Origin: Thiohalocapsa marina
GTDB lineage: Bacteria > Pseudomonadota > Gammaproteobacteria > Chromatiales > Chromatiaceae
DNA: 64,000 nucleotides
Assembly: GCF_008632335.1 (NCBI RefSeq)
Contig: NZ_VWXX01000017.1
Location: forward strand, 1-64,000
Direction of reading: 5' to 3'
This document shows, one piece after another, positions 19,304-32,841 of this stretch (position 1 is its first letter; every line of letters starts with the position of its first letter). The position numbers and the translations under genes were made by a program. The notes beneath the pieces are model-generated. The model had not been told where the DNA came from, did no database searches, and was given only the letters and a program-made list of their open reading frames with translations.

Positions 19304-21601
19304 GTGGAATTCTTCGCCACCTCCGCCCGTCATCTGGAAGGCCTGCTGGCAGAGGAACTGGGCCGGCTCGGCCTGGACACGGCCCGCGAGACCCGCGCCG
19401 GTGCCCGCTTCAGCGGCGGCCTGCGAGAGGCCTACACCGTCTGCCTGTGGTCGCGCCTGGCCAACCGGGTGCTGCTGCCGCTGGCCAGTTTCCCGGCCGC
19501 GGATCCGCAGGCCCTGTACGCCGGCGTGCAGGCCATCGACTGGGCCGAGCACCTGACGCCACGCCAGACGCTGGTGGTGCATGCCGACAGTGCCCGCTCC
19601 GGCATCACCCACGGCCATTTCGCCGCCCTCAAGGTCAAGGACGCCATCGTCGACCAGTTCCGCCAGCGCACCGGTGACCGGCCCAGCATCGACACCGAGC
19701 GGCCCGACATCGCGCTGCACTGCCACCTGTTTCGCGACCAGGCCACCCTGTCGCTAAATCTGTCCGGCGACTCGCTGCACCGCCGGGGCTACCGTCTGGA
19801 GGCCGGCGCGGCGCCGCTGAAGGAGACCCTGGCCGCCGCCCTGTTGCTGCGGGCGGACTGGCCGGAGATCGCCGCCGGCGGCGGCAGCCTGATCGATCCC
19901 CTGTGCGGCTCCGGCACCCTCCCCATCGAGGCCGCGCTGCTGGCTGCGGACATCGCCCCCGGCCTGCTGCGGCAGCAGTCCAGCGGCTACTGGGGGTTCA
20001 ATGCCTGGCGCCAGCACGATGCCGCCCTCTGGGATGAACTGCTGCAGCAGGCCGGCGCGCGTCGCGATGCCGGCCTGCGCCGTCTGCGGCAGCATGGGAT
20101 CCGTATCCAGGGCTTCGACCAGGATCCGCGGGTGATCCGCACCGCCCGCGACAATGCCGCGCGGGCCGGCCTGTCGGGCGTGGTCACCTTCGAGCAACGC
20201 GCACTCGCGGACTGCCGCCCGCCGGACCGGGGGCCACCGCCGGAACCGGTACCGGAATCGGCACCGGAACCGGCGCCACCCGGCCTGATCATCACCAACC
20301 CGCCCTACGGACTGCGCCTCGGCGCCGGCGATGCCCTGCCGCTGCTCTATGCGCAGCTCGGTGAGGTGCTGAAGCACCGCTTCGACGGCTGGCGCGCGGC
20401 GGTGCTTACCGGCGATGCGGACCTGGGCAAGCGCATGGGGCTGCGGGCCACACGCTTGCATGTCCTGTACAACGGCCCGGTGGAATGCCGGCTGCTGCAC
20501 TTCGACATCCGGCCGACGGCCCATGTGTCCGACACGCCGCGCCCGCTACCGCCACGGGAGCGCGGCCCCGGCGCCGAGATGCTCGCCAACCGGCTGCGCA
20601 AGAACCAGAAGGCCCTGTCCCGCTGGCTGCGCGACCAGGGCATCTCCTGCTACCGGCTGTACGATGCCGATCTGCCGGAATACGCGTTGGCGCTGGATAT
20701 CTACACCCTCGCCCCCGGCGCCCGCTCTGGGAAGGGTTCCGGCTTGGATGGCGACTCCGATTCCGGCTCCGGCAGCGGCCCACGACGCGTCGCCCACCTG
20801 CAGGAATACGCCCCCCCGGCCAGCATCGATGCCCGTGCCGCCCGACGCCGTCTGCGCGAGGCCATCGGCGTCATCGCCGAGGTCCTCGAACTGTCGGAAC
20901 GGGACCTCTTCTTCAAGGTGCGGCAGAAACAGAAGGGCACCGACCAGTACCAGCGCCTGGCCGACCGCGGCCGCTTCCACCAGGTGCAGGAGGACGGCCT
21001 GCGCCTGCTGGTCAACTTCGAGGACTATCTGGACACCGGCCTGTTCCTGGACCACCGCGACACCCGGCGGCTGCTGCGACGGCTGGCCACCGGGCGCCAC
21101 TTCCTGAATCTGTTCGGCTACACCGGCACCGCCAGCGTGCATGCCGCAAGCGGCGGGGCCCGCTCCACCTGCACCCTGGACATGTCACGCACCTATCTGG
21201 ACTGGGCGCGGCGCAACCTGGCGCTGAACGGTTTCAGCGGCCGGGATCATCAGCTCATCCAGGCGGACTGCATCGAGTGGCTGCGCAATGCGCGGGCCTA
21301 TCGCGGCCATTTCGGGCTGATCTTCCTGGATCCGCCTACCTTCTCCAGCTCGAAACGCATGCAGGGCACCTTCGACGTGCAGCGCGATCACGTCGAACTC
21401 ATCCTGGGTGCCGCGGATCTGCTCGCGCCGGACGGTACCCTGATCTTCTCCAACAACCGGCGCCGCTTCCAGCTCGACAGCGCCGCGCTGGCGGGGCTGC
21501 AGGTGCAGGACATCAGCACGCAGACCATCCCCCGAGACTTCGCCCGCAACCCCCACATCCACCGCTGCTGGCGGATCACCCGGGAAACGGCAGCTCCTTG
21601 A
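19304..21601 (+). CDS. rlmKL: Bifunctional 23S rRNA methyltransferase RlmKL (m2G2445 and m7G2069)
   Basis: 765 aa, GTG start 9 bp after oxyR. N-terminal THUMP domain, then the RlmL methyltransferase with DPLCGSGTLPIEAALLAADI and ITNPPYGLRLG, and the C-terminal RlmK Rossmann domain with FLNLFGYTGTASVHAASGGA and LIFLDPPTFSSSKRM. It is about 60 residues longer than the E. coli protein. The excess is explained by two low-complexity insertions: a PEP-rich run at about residues 307-326, just before NPPYG, and an SG/DS-rich run at about residues 473-495 in the linker between the halves. Both are encoded by 6-bp periodic DNA. Catalytic motifs are intact. Confidence 0.95.
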   Translation: MEFFATSARHLEGLLAEELGRLGLDTARETRAGARFSGGLREAYTVCLWSRLANRVLLPLASFPAADPQALYAGVQAIDWAEHLTPRQTLVVHADSARSGITHGHFAALKVKDAIVDQFRQRTGDRPSIDTERPDIALHCHLFRDQATLSLNLSGDSLHRRGYRLEAGAAPLKETLAAALLLRADWPEIAAGGGSLIDPLCGSGTLPIEAALLAADIAPGLLRQQSSGYWGFNAWRQHDAALWDELLQQAGARRDAGLRRLRQHGIRIQGFDQDPRVIRTARDNAARAGLSGVVTFEQRALADCRPPDRGPPPEPVPESAPEPAPPGLIITNPPYGLRLGAGDALPLLYAQLGEVLKHRFDGWRAAVLTGDADLGKRMGLRATRLHVLYNGPVECRLLHFDIRPTAHVSDTPRPLPPRERGPGAEMLANRLRKNQKALSRWLRDQGISCYRLYDADLPEYALALDIYTLAPGARSGKGSGLDGDSDSGSGSGPRRVAHLQEYAPPASIDARAARRRLREAIGVIAEVLELSERDLFFKVRQKQKGTDQYQRLADRGRFHQVQEDGLRLLVNFEDYLDTGLFLDHRDTRRLLRRLATGRHFLNLFGYTGTASVHAASGGARSTCTLDMSRTYLDWARRNLALNGFSGRDHQLIQADCIEWLRNARAYRGHFGLIFLDPPTFSSSKRMQGTFDVQRDHVELILGAADLLAPDGTLIFSNNRRRFQLDSAALAGLQVQDISTQTIPRDFARNPHIHRCWRITRETAAP

Positions 21602-21673
21602 CCACACTTTCGGCCCCCGCTAGGCTCGGTGGTGGCGGCCGCAGTCACCGGACTGCCACACCGCCGGGAATCC

Positions 21674-23185
21674 ATGTCCCCGGCACACCAGGCAGGCTCT
21701 GAAGGCGGACATCCCACAGTGGATCAAGCGGCTGACCCACTATCCGACTGCACCGCGGAGATCGTCCGACTCACCGGTCTACGCGTACAGTCCGGCAACC
21801 GCGCCCGGCTGGAGAGCCATGTACATGCCCGCCTGCAGCGGCTGGGGCTGCACCGCCCCGAAGAGCTGCTGCAACGCCTGCGACCCGGCAGCGACAGCGC
21901 TGCCGAGGAACGCCGTCTGCTCGCCGAACTGCTCACCACCGGCGAGACCTTCTTCATGCGCGATCGGGGCCAAATGCAGTTGCTGCAGGGGCACCTGCTG
22001 CCGCGGCTGATCGAGGAGCGCCGGGGCGAGCGCCGGCTCGCCATCTGGAGCAGCGCCTGCTCCACTGGCGAGGAGACCTATTCCCTCGCCATCCTGCTGC
22101 ACGCGCTGTTGCCCGACCGGCACGACTGGGACCTGCGACTCATCGGCAGCGACGTCAACGCCAGCGCCCTGGAACGCGCGCGGGCCGGAGTCTATGGGGA
22201 ATGGTCCCTGCGCGGTAGCGACGCGGCCTTTCGCCAGCGCCATTTCACCCGGCACGGCTGGCAGTGGCGGCTGCGGGAGCCGATCCGCCGCATGGCCCGC
22301 TTCACCCGCCAGGACTTGCTGCAGGCAGACCTTGTCGCTGCTGATCCGAATCTGAGTGGACTGGACCTGATCCTGTGCCGCAACTTTCTCATCTATCTGG
22401 CGCCGCCGGCCGTCGCGGCGGTGGTCGAGCGACTGACCGCCTGTCTGCGCGACGGTGGCCTGCTGCTGTTCGGCCATGCGGAACTGGGTGCCCACCGCCC
22501 CGCTGGCCTCCGGGCCGAGATGTATCCGCAGTCGGTGGTCTATCGCAAGGCGCCTCCGTTGCCGAGCCACCCTGCGAGCCTTGCGCCGAGCCCGTCTTCA
22601 GGCCGGTCTTCCGGCCCGCGTTCTGGCCGCTCTCCTGGCCAGTCTTCGAGCCGGCACCCGATGCATGCCCCCACCGGCACACGGGATCAGTCCCGCAGCC
22701 GGCCCGCATCGGCGGCGCCATCGCGCCTGCCGCCATCCGGACCTCTGCAACCGGTGTCCGGGCGCACCCGGACCGCACAGCCGCGGGAGCCGCTGCAGAG
22801 CGCCTGGGTCGATGCCAATGCCGGTCGCCATGCCCGGGCCCTGCAGACCTGCCGCCGGCTGGTGGAGCGCGAACCGACGCAGGCAGAGGCCCATCTGCTG
22901 ATCGGGCTGGTAGCCCTGGAACTGGGGCGGAACCACGAGGCGCGCGCGGCCTTGCGCAAGGCCATCTACCTGGAGCCGGACAGCATCGCGGCTCATGTCC
23001 ACCTGGAAGCCCTGCAGCGGCAGAGCGCGGAACCGCTGGCGGCGCGCCGGACCCGCGCCCGCCTCCGTCAGTTGCTATCACACCTGCCACCGGACAGCCC
23101 GGTGCCGCTCCTGGGCGACACCCGCGTGCTTGACCTGCAGGCCCGCCTGTCGCAGTTCGACGCCGAACCATGTCCCACCACCTGA
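21674..23185 (+). CDS. cheR: CheR-type MCP methyltransferase with C-terminal TPR (WspC-like)
   Basis: 503 aa from ATG 21674; the frame is open to a GTG at 21629. The CheR all-alpha N-terminal domain spans about 20-80, then the SAM-dependent methyltransferase has IWSSACSTGEETYSLAILL, IGSDVNASALERARAGVY and LDLILCRNFLIYL. A long low-complexity Ser/Pro/Arg linker (about 290-370) precedes TPR-like helices (about 380-450, AHLLIGLVALELGRNHEARA). CheR plus TPR is the layout of WspC. It opens the chemosensory cluster and overlaps the next gene by 16 bp. It should methylate the receptor encoded two genes on. Confidence 0.92.
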   Translation: MSPAHQAGSEGGHPTVDQAADPLSDCTAEIVRLTGLRVQSGNRARLESHVHARLQRLGLHRPEELLQRLRPGSDSAAEERRLLAELLTTGETFFMRDRGQMQLLQGHLLPRLIEERRGERRLAIWSSACSTGEETYSLAILLHALLPDRHDWDLRLIGSDVNASALERARAGVYGEWSLRGSDAAFRQRHFTRHGWQWRLREPIRRMARFTRQDLLQADLVAADPNLSGLDLILCRNFLIYLAPPAVAAVVERLTACLRDGGLLLFGHAELGAHRPAGLRAEMYPQSVVYRKAPPLPSHPASLAPSPSSGRSSGPRSGRSPGQSSSRHPMHAPTGTRDQSRSRPASAAPSRLPPSGPLQPVSGRTRTAQPREPLQSAWVDANAGRHARALQTCRRLVEREPTQAEAHLLIGLVALELGRNHEARAALRKAIYLEPDSIAAHVHLEALQRQSAEPLAARRTRARLRQLLSHLPPDSPVPLLGDTRVLDLQARLSQFDAEPCPTT

Positions 23186-24213
23186 TCTTCGAACTGGACG
23201 GGGTCCGCTATGCCATTGCCGCCGACGCGGTGCGGACGCTGTTCTGGCTGCCGCAGCTCTCGCCCATGGAAGACGTGCCGGACTACTTTGCCGGCATGGT
23301 CAATCTGCACGGACGTGCCCTACCGGTGATCGATCTCGGCCGGCGCTTCGGCCATGCCGGGCGCACGTGGTCCCTGCATCAGGTGGTGGTGCTGCTGGAG
23401 ATCGACGATCGCCGCTTCGGCCTGCTGGCCGATGCCGTGCATGACCTGGCGCCAATCGCCGAGGACGGCATCGAGCCCTACCCGGACCTGGGAGCCGCCC
23501 GGGGCGTCGGCAAGATTCCGGTCATCGCCGGGGCGGTGAAGCTCGACGACGCCGTGCTGATCCTGCTCGACCTGCGCACCCTGCTGACGGAGCTCAGCGC
23601 CTTTGCCGACCAGCCGCCAGACCTGCTACCAGACCTGCTACCGGACCTGCCACCGGCGCTGCCGCCGGCGCAGGAAGACGCACCCATCGGCTTCGGTCCG
23701 CTGGACGCGGAGGCCAGTGCACGCCTGCGCCAGCGCACGCATCGACTGGCGCAGCCCGAGGCCACGCCGCAGAGCGCCAGCGCGCTGTATGCACTGGTGC
23801 AGATCGGCGGCGAACGCTACGCCATCGAGATCGATCAGGTGCTCGAATGCGCCCATCTCGCCAACCTGACCCCCATCCCCTGCTGTCCCGACCTGATCCT
23901 CGGCTGCATCAACCTGCGCGGCGCCATCCTCACCGTGCTCGATCTGGCGCCGCTGGTCCAGGGCATCGCCCGCCAGGACTACCGTGCGGTGGTGGTGCTG
24001 CAGGTGGACGGTTGGCGCTTCGGACTGGCGGTGCACGAGATCGACGACATCCGGGCGGTCTCGCCACGGGCCCTGAGCCCCCTCGGGAGCGATGGCTCCG
24101 CGCAGCGACACTGCCGGCGGCTGCTGCATGACGAACAAGGCGTGGCCGGGGTACTGGATCTGCAGGGCATGCTGCGGCAGGGGCTGCTCGACGTCAACGA
24201 CCCGACCGTCTGA
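23170..24213 (+). CDS. Double CheW-domain coupling protein
   Basis: 347 aa with two CheW domains in one chain: residues about 1-140 ([35 protein letters not shown]) and about 175-335 ([40 protein letters not shown]). The linker contains a 12-bp-period repeat encoding [12 protein letters not shown]. Classical Wsp systems use two separate CheW proteins, WspB and WspD; this could be their functional fusion. CheW domains connect receptor signalling tips with CheA. It starts inside the 3' end of cheR and ends 47 bp before the receptor gene. Confidence 0.92.
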   Translation: MSHHLIFELDGVRYAIAADAVRTLFWLPQLSPMEDVPDYFAGMVNLHGRALPVIDLGRRFGHAGRTWSLHQVVVLLEIDDRRFGLLADAVHDLAPIAEDGIEPYPDLGAARGVGKIPVIAGAVKLDDAVLILLDLRTLLTELSAFADQPPDLLPDLLPDLPPALPPAQEDAPIGFGPLDAEASARLRQRTHRLAQPEATPQSASALYALVQIGGERYAIEIDQVLECAHLANLTPIPCCPDLILGCINLRGAILTVLDLAPLVQGIARQDYRAVVVLQVDGWRFGLAVHEIDDIRAVSPRALSPLGSDGSAQRHCRRLLHDEQGVAGVLDLQGMLRQGLLDVNDPTV

Positions 24214-24260
24214 CACATCAAACACCTGCTTCTCCCGGAACACAGAAAGGCGCACGACAC

Positions 24261-25712
24261 ATGGCCAAGAAACTCAAGCTCTCCAGACGCATCGTGCTCG
24301 GCTACATGGTGCCCTGCATCGTCTTCACCATCGCGGTGGTGGCGATCTACCTGGAGGCGCTGAACCTGGAGCGGACCCAAGCGGAAATCGGGCGGGCGAG
24401 TGCCATTGTCGATCACGGCCTGAAACTGCAGCTGGATGCGCTGGAGCTGCAACGGGCCGCCCGCGGCATGCTGCTGGCGCCGGACGCCGCGCTGCAAGCG
24501 GCTTACGAGCAGAGCCGGCAACGGGCCGACGCCGAGCTGGGGGTGCTGCAGACGCTGGTCAAGGACGCGGCCCAGGGTGAGACCCTGCAGCAGATCGGCG
24601 AGCTGACCCGCACCATCGCAGAGACCACCCGGCGACAGATGGAACTGGTGCAGGCGGGGCAGGTGCAGGAGGCGCGGGATCTGTTCCAGCGCGGCCGCAG
24701 CGAGGAGATCTTCCAGTCCTTGAAGGACCTGCACCAGCAGTTCAACCAGCGCGAGCAGGAGATCCTGGCGACCCTGGAGGCCCGGGGCGCCGCGCAACTG
24801 GAGCACCTGATCCTCAGCGCCTGGTACGGCCTGGGCATCGCCCTGATGATCTCCATCGGCGCCGCGCTGGTGATCGCACGGCGGGTCACCGCGGACCTGA
24901 GTCAGCTGGTCGCCGTGGTCGCCTCGTCCTCCGCCGAGATCGCCGCCACCACCGAGCAGCACGAGGGCGCGATGACGCAGCAGGCCAGCGCCGTCACCGA
25001 GACCACCGCCACGGTGGAGGAGATGGTCAGCTCGGCGCGCATCAATGCAGAGCATGCGGAGTCCGCCACCGAGTCCGCCGGCCAGGTGCAGGGCACCACC
25101 AACGAGGGCCTCGCCCTGGTCACGCAGAACGAACACGACATGGGGGTGATGGAAGAGACCATGACGCGGATCGCCCAGCAGATCATCGGCCTGTCGGAGC
25201 AGGCCGGGCAGATCGGCGAGATCGCCCGGGTTGTCGGCGAGCTGGCGGCGGAGACCAACATGCTGGCGCTGAACGCCGCGGTGGAGGCGGCCCGGGCCGG
25301 CGAGCAGGGACGCGGCTTCGCCGTGGTGGCAAGCGAGATCCGCAAGCTCGCGGACCAGAGCAAGAAGTCCGTGGAGCGGGCCAACCAGATCGTCAGCGAC
25401 ATCCAGAATGCCACCAACGGCATCGTCATGGCCGTGGAAGAAGGCAGCAAGACCACCCATGCCACCGCCGAGAGTGCACGCCAGGCCAGCGACGCCTTCG
25501 AGAAGGTCAGCCAGCTGGCGGATGCGGTGCACCAGAATGCCCAGCAGGTGCTGCTCAACAGCAAGCAGCAGGCGGTGGCCCTGGCGCAGATCGACATCGC
25601 CATGAAGAACATCAGCAATGGTGCGCGGGAGATGTCCGCGGGTACGCTGCAGGTCCGCGAGGGCATGGCCCGGCTCTCGGGCGTGGCCGATGAACTCAGA
25701 GGGCTGTTGTGA
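24261..25712 (+). CDS. Methyl-accepting chemotaxis protein, CHASE3-like, without HAMP (WspA-like)
   Basis: 483 aa. First membrane segment about residues 13-32, a periplasmic helical bundle of about 150 residues resembling CHASE3/four-helix sensors, second segment about 183-206 ([18 protein letters not shown]). No HAMP domain is recognisable: the chain goes from [11 protein letters not shown] directly into the methylation helices. The signalling tip is [20 protein letters not shown]. No C-terminal CheR-docking pentapeptide. A start ATG with AGAAAGG upstream looks good. The stop overlaps the GTG of cheA by 4 bp. Confidence 0.92.
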   Translation: MAKKLKLSRRIVLGYMVPCIVFTIAVVAIYLEALNLERTQAEIGRASAIVDHGLKLQLDALELQRAARGMLLAPDAALQAAYEQSRQRADAELGVLQTLVKDAAQGETLQQIGELTRTIAETTRRQMELVQAGQVQEARDLFQRGRSEEIFQSLKDLHQQFNQREQEILATLEARGAAQLEHLILSAWYGLGIALMISIGAALVIARRVTADLSQLVAVVASSSAEIAATTEQHEGAMTQQASAVTETTATVEEMVSSARINAEHAESATESAGQVQGTTNEGLALVTQNEHDMGVMEETMTRIAQQIIGLSEQAGQIGEIARVVGELAAETNMLALNAAVEAARAGEQGRGFAVVASEIRKLADQSKKSVERANQIVSDIQNATNGIVMAVEEGSKTTHATAESARQASDAFEKVSQLADAVHQNAQQVLLNSKQQAVALAQIDIAMKNISNGAREMSAGTLQVREGMARLSGVADELRGLL

Positions 25713-27844
25713 GCCTGATCGAGGACAAGGATCTGCGCGACCTGTTCCGCGCCGAGAGCGCCGAGCACATCCAGCAGATCGAGTCCGGGCTCATCACCCT
25801 GGAGCGCAGCCCTGAAGACGAGGCCCTGCTGACAGAGGTCTTCCGCGAGGCGCACAGCCTCAAGGGGGCCGCACGCATGCTGGGCCTCAACGCCATCCAA
25901 GGCCTGGCGCACGGCCTCGAGAGCCTGCTGGACGATGCCCGTCAGGGCAAGGCGCGTATCACGGCCGACCTGGTGGCGCCCCAGCTGGCGCAGCTCGACG
26001 AGATCCGCCGTCTGGTGGCTCAGGCAGTGGGCGAGGTGCCGGAGACGGCACCAGAGGCACCGGAACCAGCCGCGCGGCCGGCGCCAGAACCCGCAGCAAC
26101 ATCGGCAGCGGCAGCGACACCCCCGGTCCGGTCGCCACCAGCCGCCGGCGTCGCCGATCTCCAGATCGACACCCTGCGGATCGATGCCGCCCGGCTCGAC
26201 ACCATGGTCCAGCTCGGCGGGGAGCTCATCGTCGCCAACGGACGCATCGCCTGCTGGCAGGCCGATCTGGAACGGCTGCTGCATGGCTGCGAGGCCCGCC
26301 TGCGCGCGCTGGCCGCCCTGCCCGCGGACGAGCGCACGCCCTGGGCGGACCTGTGCGCCGAGCTGCACGGCCTGCGTGGCCGCGTGGTGGCCGATGCGGC
26401 GCGGCTACACTCCGTCGCAGCCGCACTGGAGGGCGACATCCGCGACCTGCGCCTGCTGCCCATGTCCACACTGCTGGAGCTGTTCCCGCGGATGGTGCGT
26501 GACCTCGCCGCAGAGCTTGGCAAACAGGTCGCCTTCGAGGTGAAGGGAGGCTCGGTGGTGGCGGACAAGCGCGTCATCGAGGAGATGAAGCCGCCGCTGA
26601 TGCACCTGCTGCGTAACGCCATCGACCACGGCATCGAATCACCGCAGGAGCGGCGGTGCGCCGGCAAGGCCGAGCAGGGCGTGATACGTGTCCACGTGAC
26701 CCAGGATGCCGACGCCGTGCGCATCCGGCTCAGCGACGACGGCCGCGGACTGGACCCGGAGGCCATCCGCCGTCAGGCGCTGAAGCAGGGCCTGCTGTCG
26801 GCCGAGGCGCTGGACGGCCTGAGCATGGAACGGCTGCAGGCGCTGATCCTGCAGCCGGGCTTTTCCACCTCGAGCATGGTCACCGACATCTCCGGCCGGG
26901 GCGTCGGGCTGGACGTGGTGCGTACCGCCGTGGAGCGGCTGCGCGGCTCCCTGCGCATCGTTTCCACGCTCGGGCAGGGACTGACGCTGGAACTGCGGCT
27001 GCCGGTCTCGCTCACCGCGACCCGCGCCCTGTTGCTGCATGAGTGGGGCGTGACCTACGCGCTGCCGTTCGATGAGGTGCGCCTGGTGCGCCGGCTGCAG
27101 CCAACGGATCTGCACTGGGTCGAGGGCCGGCAATGCCTCTATCAGGGCGAGCACGCCGTCCCGGTGGAGCGCCTCGGGCGCCTGCTGCAGCGAGCGCCAC
27201 CCGCCGATGCCGATACCGCGGAGAGGGGGCTGCAATGCGTGCTGCTGGAGGTCGGCGGCGAGACCTTCGCGCTGACGCTGGACGCGGTGTCCGAGACCGA
27301 GGAGATCGTGGTCAAGCCGCTAGCGCCGCCGCTGCGGCGGGTGCGCACGGTCGCGGGGCTCGCCATCCTGGGCTCCGGAGCGGTCTGCGTGGTGCTGAGC
27401 GCCTATGACCTGCTGCGCAGCCAGCAGCGACTGACCCGGCAGCGGCCGCCGGACGACAGCGACGACGGTGCCGCGGAGACGGCAAGGCGCGTATTGCTGG
27501 TGGAGGACAGCATCACCACCCGGCTGCAGGAGCGGCGCATCCTTGAGGCCGCCGGGTATCAGGTGGTGACCGCAGCAGACGGGCTCGATGCCTGGGGCAA
27601 GCTTTCGTCGCAGCGCTTCGACGCCGTGGTGTCGGACATCGAGATGCCGCGGATGTCGGGGCTGGAACTGACGGGCCGTATCCGTGGTGACCGCCGGCTG
27701 GCGGAACTGCCGGTGATCCTGGTGACCTCGCTGGCCAAGGAGCAGGATCGCCGCCGGGGTCTGGAACTGGGCGCGGACGCCTACATCAGCAAGCCGGAGT
27801 TCGAGCAGGACCTGTTGCTGGATTGCCTGGCACGGTTCATCTGA
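25709..27844 (+). CDS. cheA: CheA histidine kinase fused to a receiver domain (WspE-like)
   Basis: 711 aa, GTG start overlapping the receptor stop. Hpt domain with phospho-accepting H49 in [12 protein letters not shown]; Ala/Pro/Glu-rich linker (about 110-145); dimerisation region; HATPase with [18 protein letters not shown] and [17 protein letters not shown]; CheW-like regulatory domain (about 425-570); and a C-terminal receiver with D643 in [12 protein letters not shown]. The single Hpt plus C-terminal receiver is the WspE/FrzE plan. The receiver may act as a phosphate sink. All catalytic motifs look intact. Confidence 0.94.
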   Translation: MSLIEDKDLRDLFRAESAEHIQQIESGLITLERSPEDEALLTEVFREAHSLKGAARMLGLNAIQGLAHGLESLLDDARQGKARITADLVAPQLAQLDEIRRLVAQAVGEVPETAPEAPEPAARPAPEPAATSAAAATPPVRSPPAAGVADLQIDTLRIDAARLDTMVQLGGELIVANGRIACWQADLERLLHGCEARLRALAALPADERTPWADLCAELHGLRGRVVADAARLHSVAAALEGDIRDLRLLPMSTLLELFPRMVRDLAAELGKQVAFEVKGGSVVADKRVIEEMKPPLMHLLRNAIDHGIESPQERRCAGKAEQGVIRVHVTQDADAVRIRLSDDGRGLDPEAIRRQALKQGLLSAEALDGLSMERLQALILQPGFSTSSMVTDISGRGVGLDVVRTAVERLRGSLRIVSTLGQGLTLELRLPVSLTATRALLLHEWGVTYALPFDEVRLVRRLQPTDLHWVEGRQCLYQGEHAVPVERLGRLLQRAPPADADTAERGLQCVLLEVGGETFALTLDAVSETEEIVVKPLAPPLRRVRTVAGLAILGSGAVCVVLSAYDLLRSQQRLTRQRPPDDSDDGAAETARRVLLVEDSITTRLQERRILEAAGYQVVTAADGLDAWGKLSSQRFDAVVSDIEMPRMSGLELTGRIRGDRRLAELPVILVTSLAKEQDRRRGLELGADAYISKPEFEQDLLLDCLARFI

Positions 27845-27856
27845 TCATCCACCGCC

Positions 27857-28954
27857 ATGGCCACGCAAGCACCCCCGAACCCCGACCCGCCAACCCGACC
27901 GATCCGGGTCATGCTGGTGGATGACTCCGCCACCGAGCTCTACCTGCTGGAGCGGCTGATCGCAAGCGCCGCGGACCTGACCCTGGTCGGCACCGCCCGC
28001 GACGGCCGCGAGGCCCTGGCGCTGTTGCCGGTGCTGCAGCCGGAGGTGGTCTGCACCGATTACCACATGCCGGTGATGGACGGGCTGGAACTCATCGTGC
28101 GGGCCATGGACGCGCATCCCTGCGCCTTCCTGGTGCTGAGCGCCGCCGTGCAGGCGGACCAGAAGGACACCATCTTCAAGATGCTGGCGGCAGGCGCCGT
28201 CGATGTCATCGCCAAGCCCCAGGGACACACCGGCGGGCTCAGCCCGCTGGAGGCACGTGCGCTGCTCGAACGCATCCGCAGCATCGGCGGCGCCCAGCGG
28301 GCCCGGCCACGCAAGGCCGCGCGGGCACTGCCGCCGATAACGCGCGACAGCGGCCGTGCCAGACCCGGTCAGATCGCGCTGGTGGCGGTGGGCGCCTCCA
28401 CCGGCGGTCCGCAGGCCCTGAGCGGCCTGCTGGCGCCATTGCCGCGCACCTTTGCGGCGCCCATCGTCTGCGTCCAGCACATCAGCCCGGGCTTTCTGGA
28501 AGGCCTGGTGCGCTGGCTGCAGTCCCATTGCAGGCTGAAGCTCGGCCTCGCCGAATCCGGACAGCGCCCCGAGCCGGGCCAGGTCTACTTTGCCCCCGAC
28601 GGCTATCATCTGACCATCAACCCCGATGGACGCCTGGGCTTTGCCCCCTGCGTCGACGGCGACCTGCACTGCCCGCGGGTGGACCGGTTGCTGCAGTCGG
28701 TGGCCTCGGTGCATGGGGCGCGGGGGCTGGGCATCCTGCTCAGCGGCATGGGGCGCGACGGCGCCGTCGGCCTGAAGCGCATGCGCGACGCCGGGTCGCC
28801 GACCATCGTGCAGGACGAGGCGACCAGCGTGATCTACGGCATGCCGCGGGCGGCGGTGGACCTGGGGGCAGCCGAACATGTGTTGCCGGTGGACGCGATT
28901 GCGCCCATGCTGCTGCGGCTGGTCAACCGGAGTCCTGCGACCCGATCACTGTGA
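27857..28954 (+). CDS. cheB: CheB receptor methylesterase (WspF-like)
   Basis: 365 aa. N-terminal receiver (about 15-130) with the acceptor Asp in VVCTDYHMPVMDG; C-terminal methylesterase (about 175-355) with the Ser in VAVGASTGGPQAL, the His in VCVQHISPGFLEGL and the Asp in ILLSGMGRDGAVGLKRM, the full catalytic triad. It demethylates or deamidates glutamates on the receptor and provides adaptation against CheR. It sits 12 bp downstream of cheA and 15 bp upstream of the response-regulator gene. Confidence 0.95.
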   Translation: MATQAPPNPDPPTRPIRVMLVDDSATELYLLERLIASAADLTLVGTARDGREALALLPVLQPEVVCTDYHMPVMDGLELIVRAMDAHPCAFLVLSAAVQADQKDTIFKMLAAGAVDVIAKPQGHTGGLSPLEARALLERIRSIGGAQRARPRKAARALPPITRDSGRARPGQIALVAVGASTGGPQALSGLLAPLPRTFAAPIVCVQHISPGFLEGLVRWLQSHCRLKLGLAESGQRPEPGQVYFAPDGYHLTINPDGRLGFAPCVDGDLHCPRVDRLLQSVASVHGARGLGILLSGMGRDGAVGLKRMRDAGSPTIVQDEATSVIYGMPRAAVDLGAAEHVLPVDAIAPMLLRLVNRSPATRSL

Positions 28955-28969
28955 GATGAGAAGCACATC

Positions 28970-30219
28970 ATGAACCAAGACGGGGCATATGTCCTGGTGG
29001 TGGAGGACAGCAGCATCCAGGCCGAGATGCTGCGTCGCATCCTGGTCGACGACGGCCATCAGGTCACCCTGGCCCACGATGGCCGCGAGGGTCTGCAGAT
29101 GGCCCGCGCCGAGCGCCCGGACCTGATCATCAGCGACATCACCATGCCGGTGATGGACGGCTTCGCGCTCTGTCGCGCGATCCGCGACGATGCGGCTCTG
29201 TGCCAGACCCCGGTGATCCTGCTAACCGCCATGAGCGATGTGCGCGACATCCTGCGTGGCCTGAACGCCGGCGCCGACACCTATCTGACCAAGCCCTACG
29301 ACCGGGACGCCCTGCGGGGCCGGGTGCGCTCGGCACTGGACCGCAGCGCGCCGCGGGCCGCCGGGCCGGCGCTGGATCTCACGGCCTGGATCGGCGACGA
29401 GGCGTTCGAGGTGCGCGCCGGCGCCCAGCAGATCCTGGACCTGCTGCTGTCGACCTACTGCAACGCCATGGAGCAGAACCGGCTGTTGCAGTCGACCCAG
29501 GACCAGCTGACCCTGCTCAACAGTCAGTTGCAGGCGGAGGTGGAGCGCAAGTCCGCGGCGTTGCTGGAGCACGAGCGCAAGCTCGGCGCCGAGCGGGAGA
29601 AACTGCTGCGCAAGGAGGCGGACCATTTTCGGCGACTGCACAACACGCTGATCGAATCCGTCACCGCCCTCGCATCGACGGTGGAGCGGCGCGACCCCTA
29701 CACCTCGGGCCATCAGCAACGGGTCGCCACGCTGGCGGTACTCATCGGCAAGGAGCTGGCCCTGTCAGAGTTTGAGCTGGAGGGCCTGCAACTCGCCGGC
29801 GTGGTGCACGATGTGGGCAAGATCCGGATTCCGGCGGAGATCCTGGCCAAGCCGGGCCGGCTGGACGAATTCGAATACGGCTTCATCAAGACCCATGCCC
29901 AGGTGGGCTACGAGATCCTGAAGAACATCAATTTCCCCTGGCCCATCGCCGAAATCGTCGGCCAGCACCACGAACGCCTGGACGGCTCCGGCTATCCCAA
30001 GGGCCTGCGCGGCGACGACATCCTGCTGCAGGCGCGCATCCTGGCCGTGGCGGACGTGGTGGAATCCATGTCCACCACGCGGCCCTACCGCAGGGCACTG
30101 GGGGTGGAGGTCGCCATCGAGGAGATCCAGCGCGGCGCCGGCGTGAAATTTGACCCCGAGGTGGTCGCCGCCTTCCTGCGCATCCATCAGAACGGGCTCT
30201 GGGCGCCCGAGGTGGCCTG

Positions 30220-30220
<1 letters not shown>
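28970..30220 (+). CDS. Response regulator with HD-GYP c-di-GMP phosphodiesterase domain
   Basis: 416 aa. Receiver at 1-125 with the acceptor Asp in DLIISDITMPVMDG; a helical linker (about 150-215) with coiled-coil character; HD-GYP domain at about 220-400. The HD pair is H280-D281 in VHDVGKIRIP, the next histidine is in THAQVGYEIL, the HH pair is 333-334, and GYP is at 341-343 in DGSGYPKGL, followed by AVADVVESM. All metal and signature residues are present, so it should hydrolyse c-di-GMP. It takes the position that the REC-GGDEF synthase WspR holds in Wsp clusters. TGATG overlap with the hybrid kinase gene. Confidence 0.94.
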
Positions 30221-32835
<2,615 letters not shown>

Positions 32836-32841
<6 letters not shown>

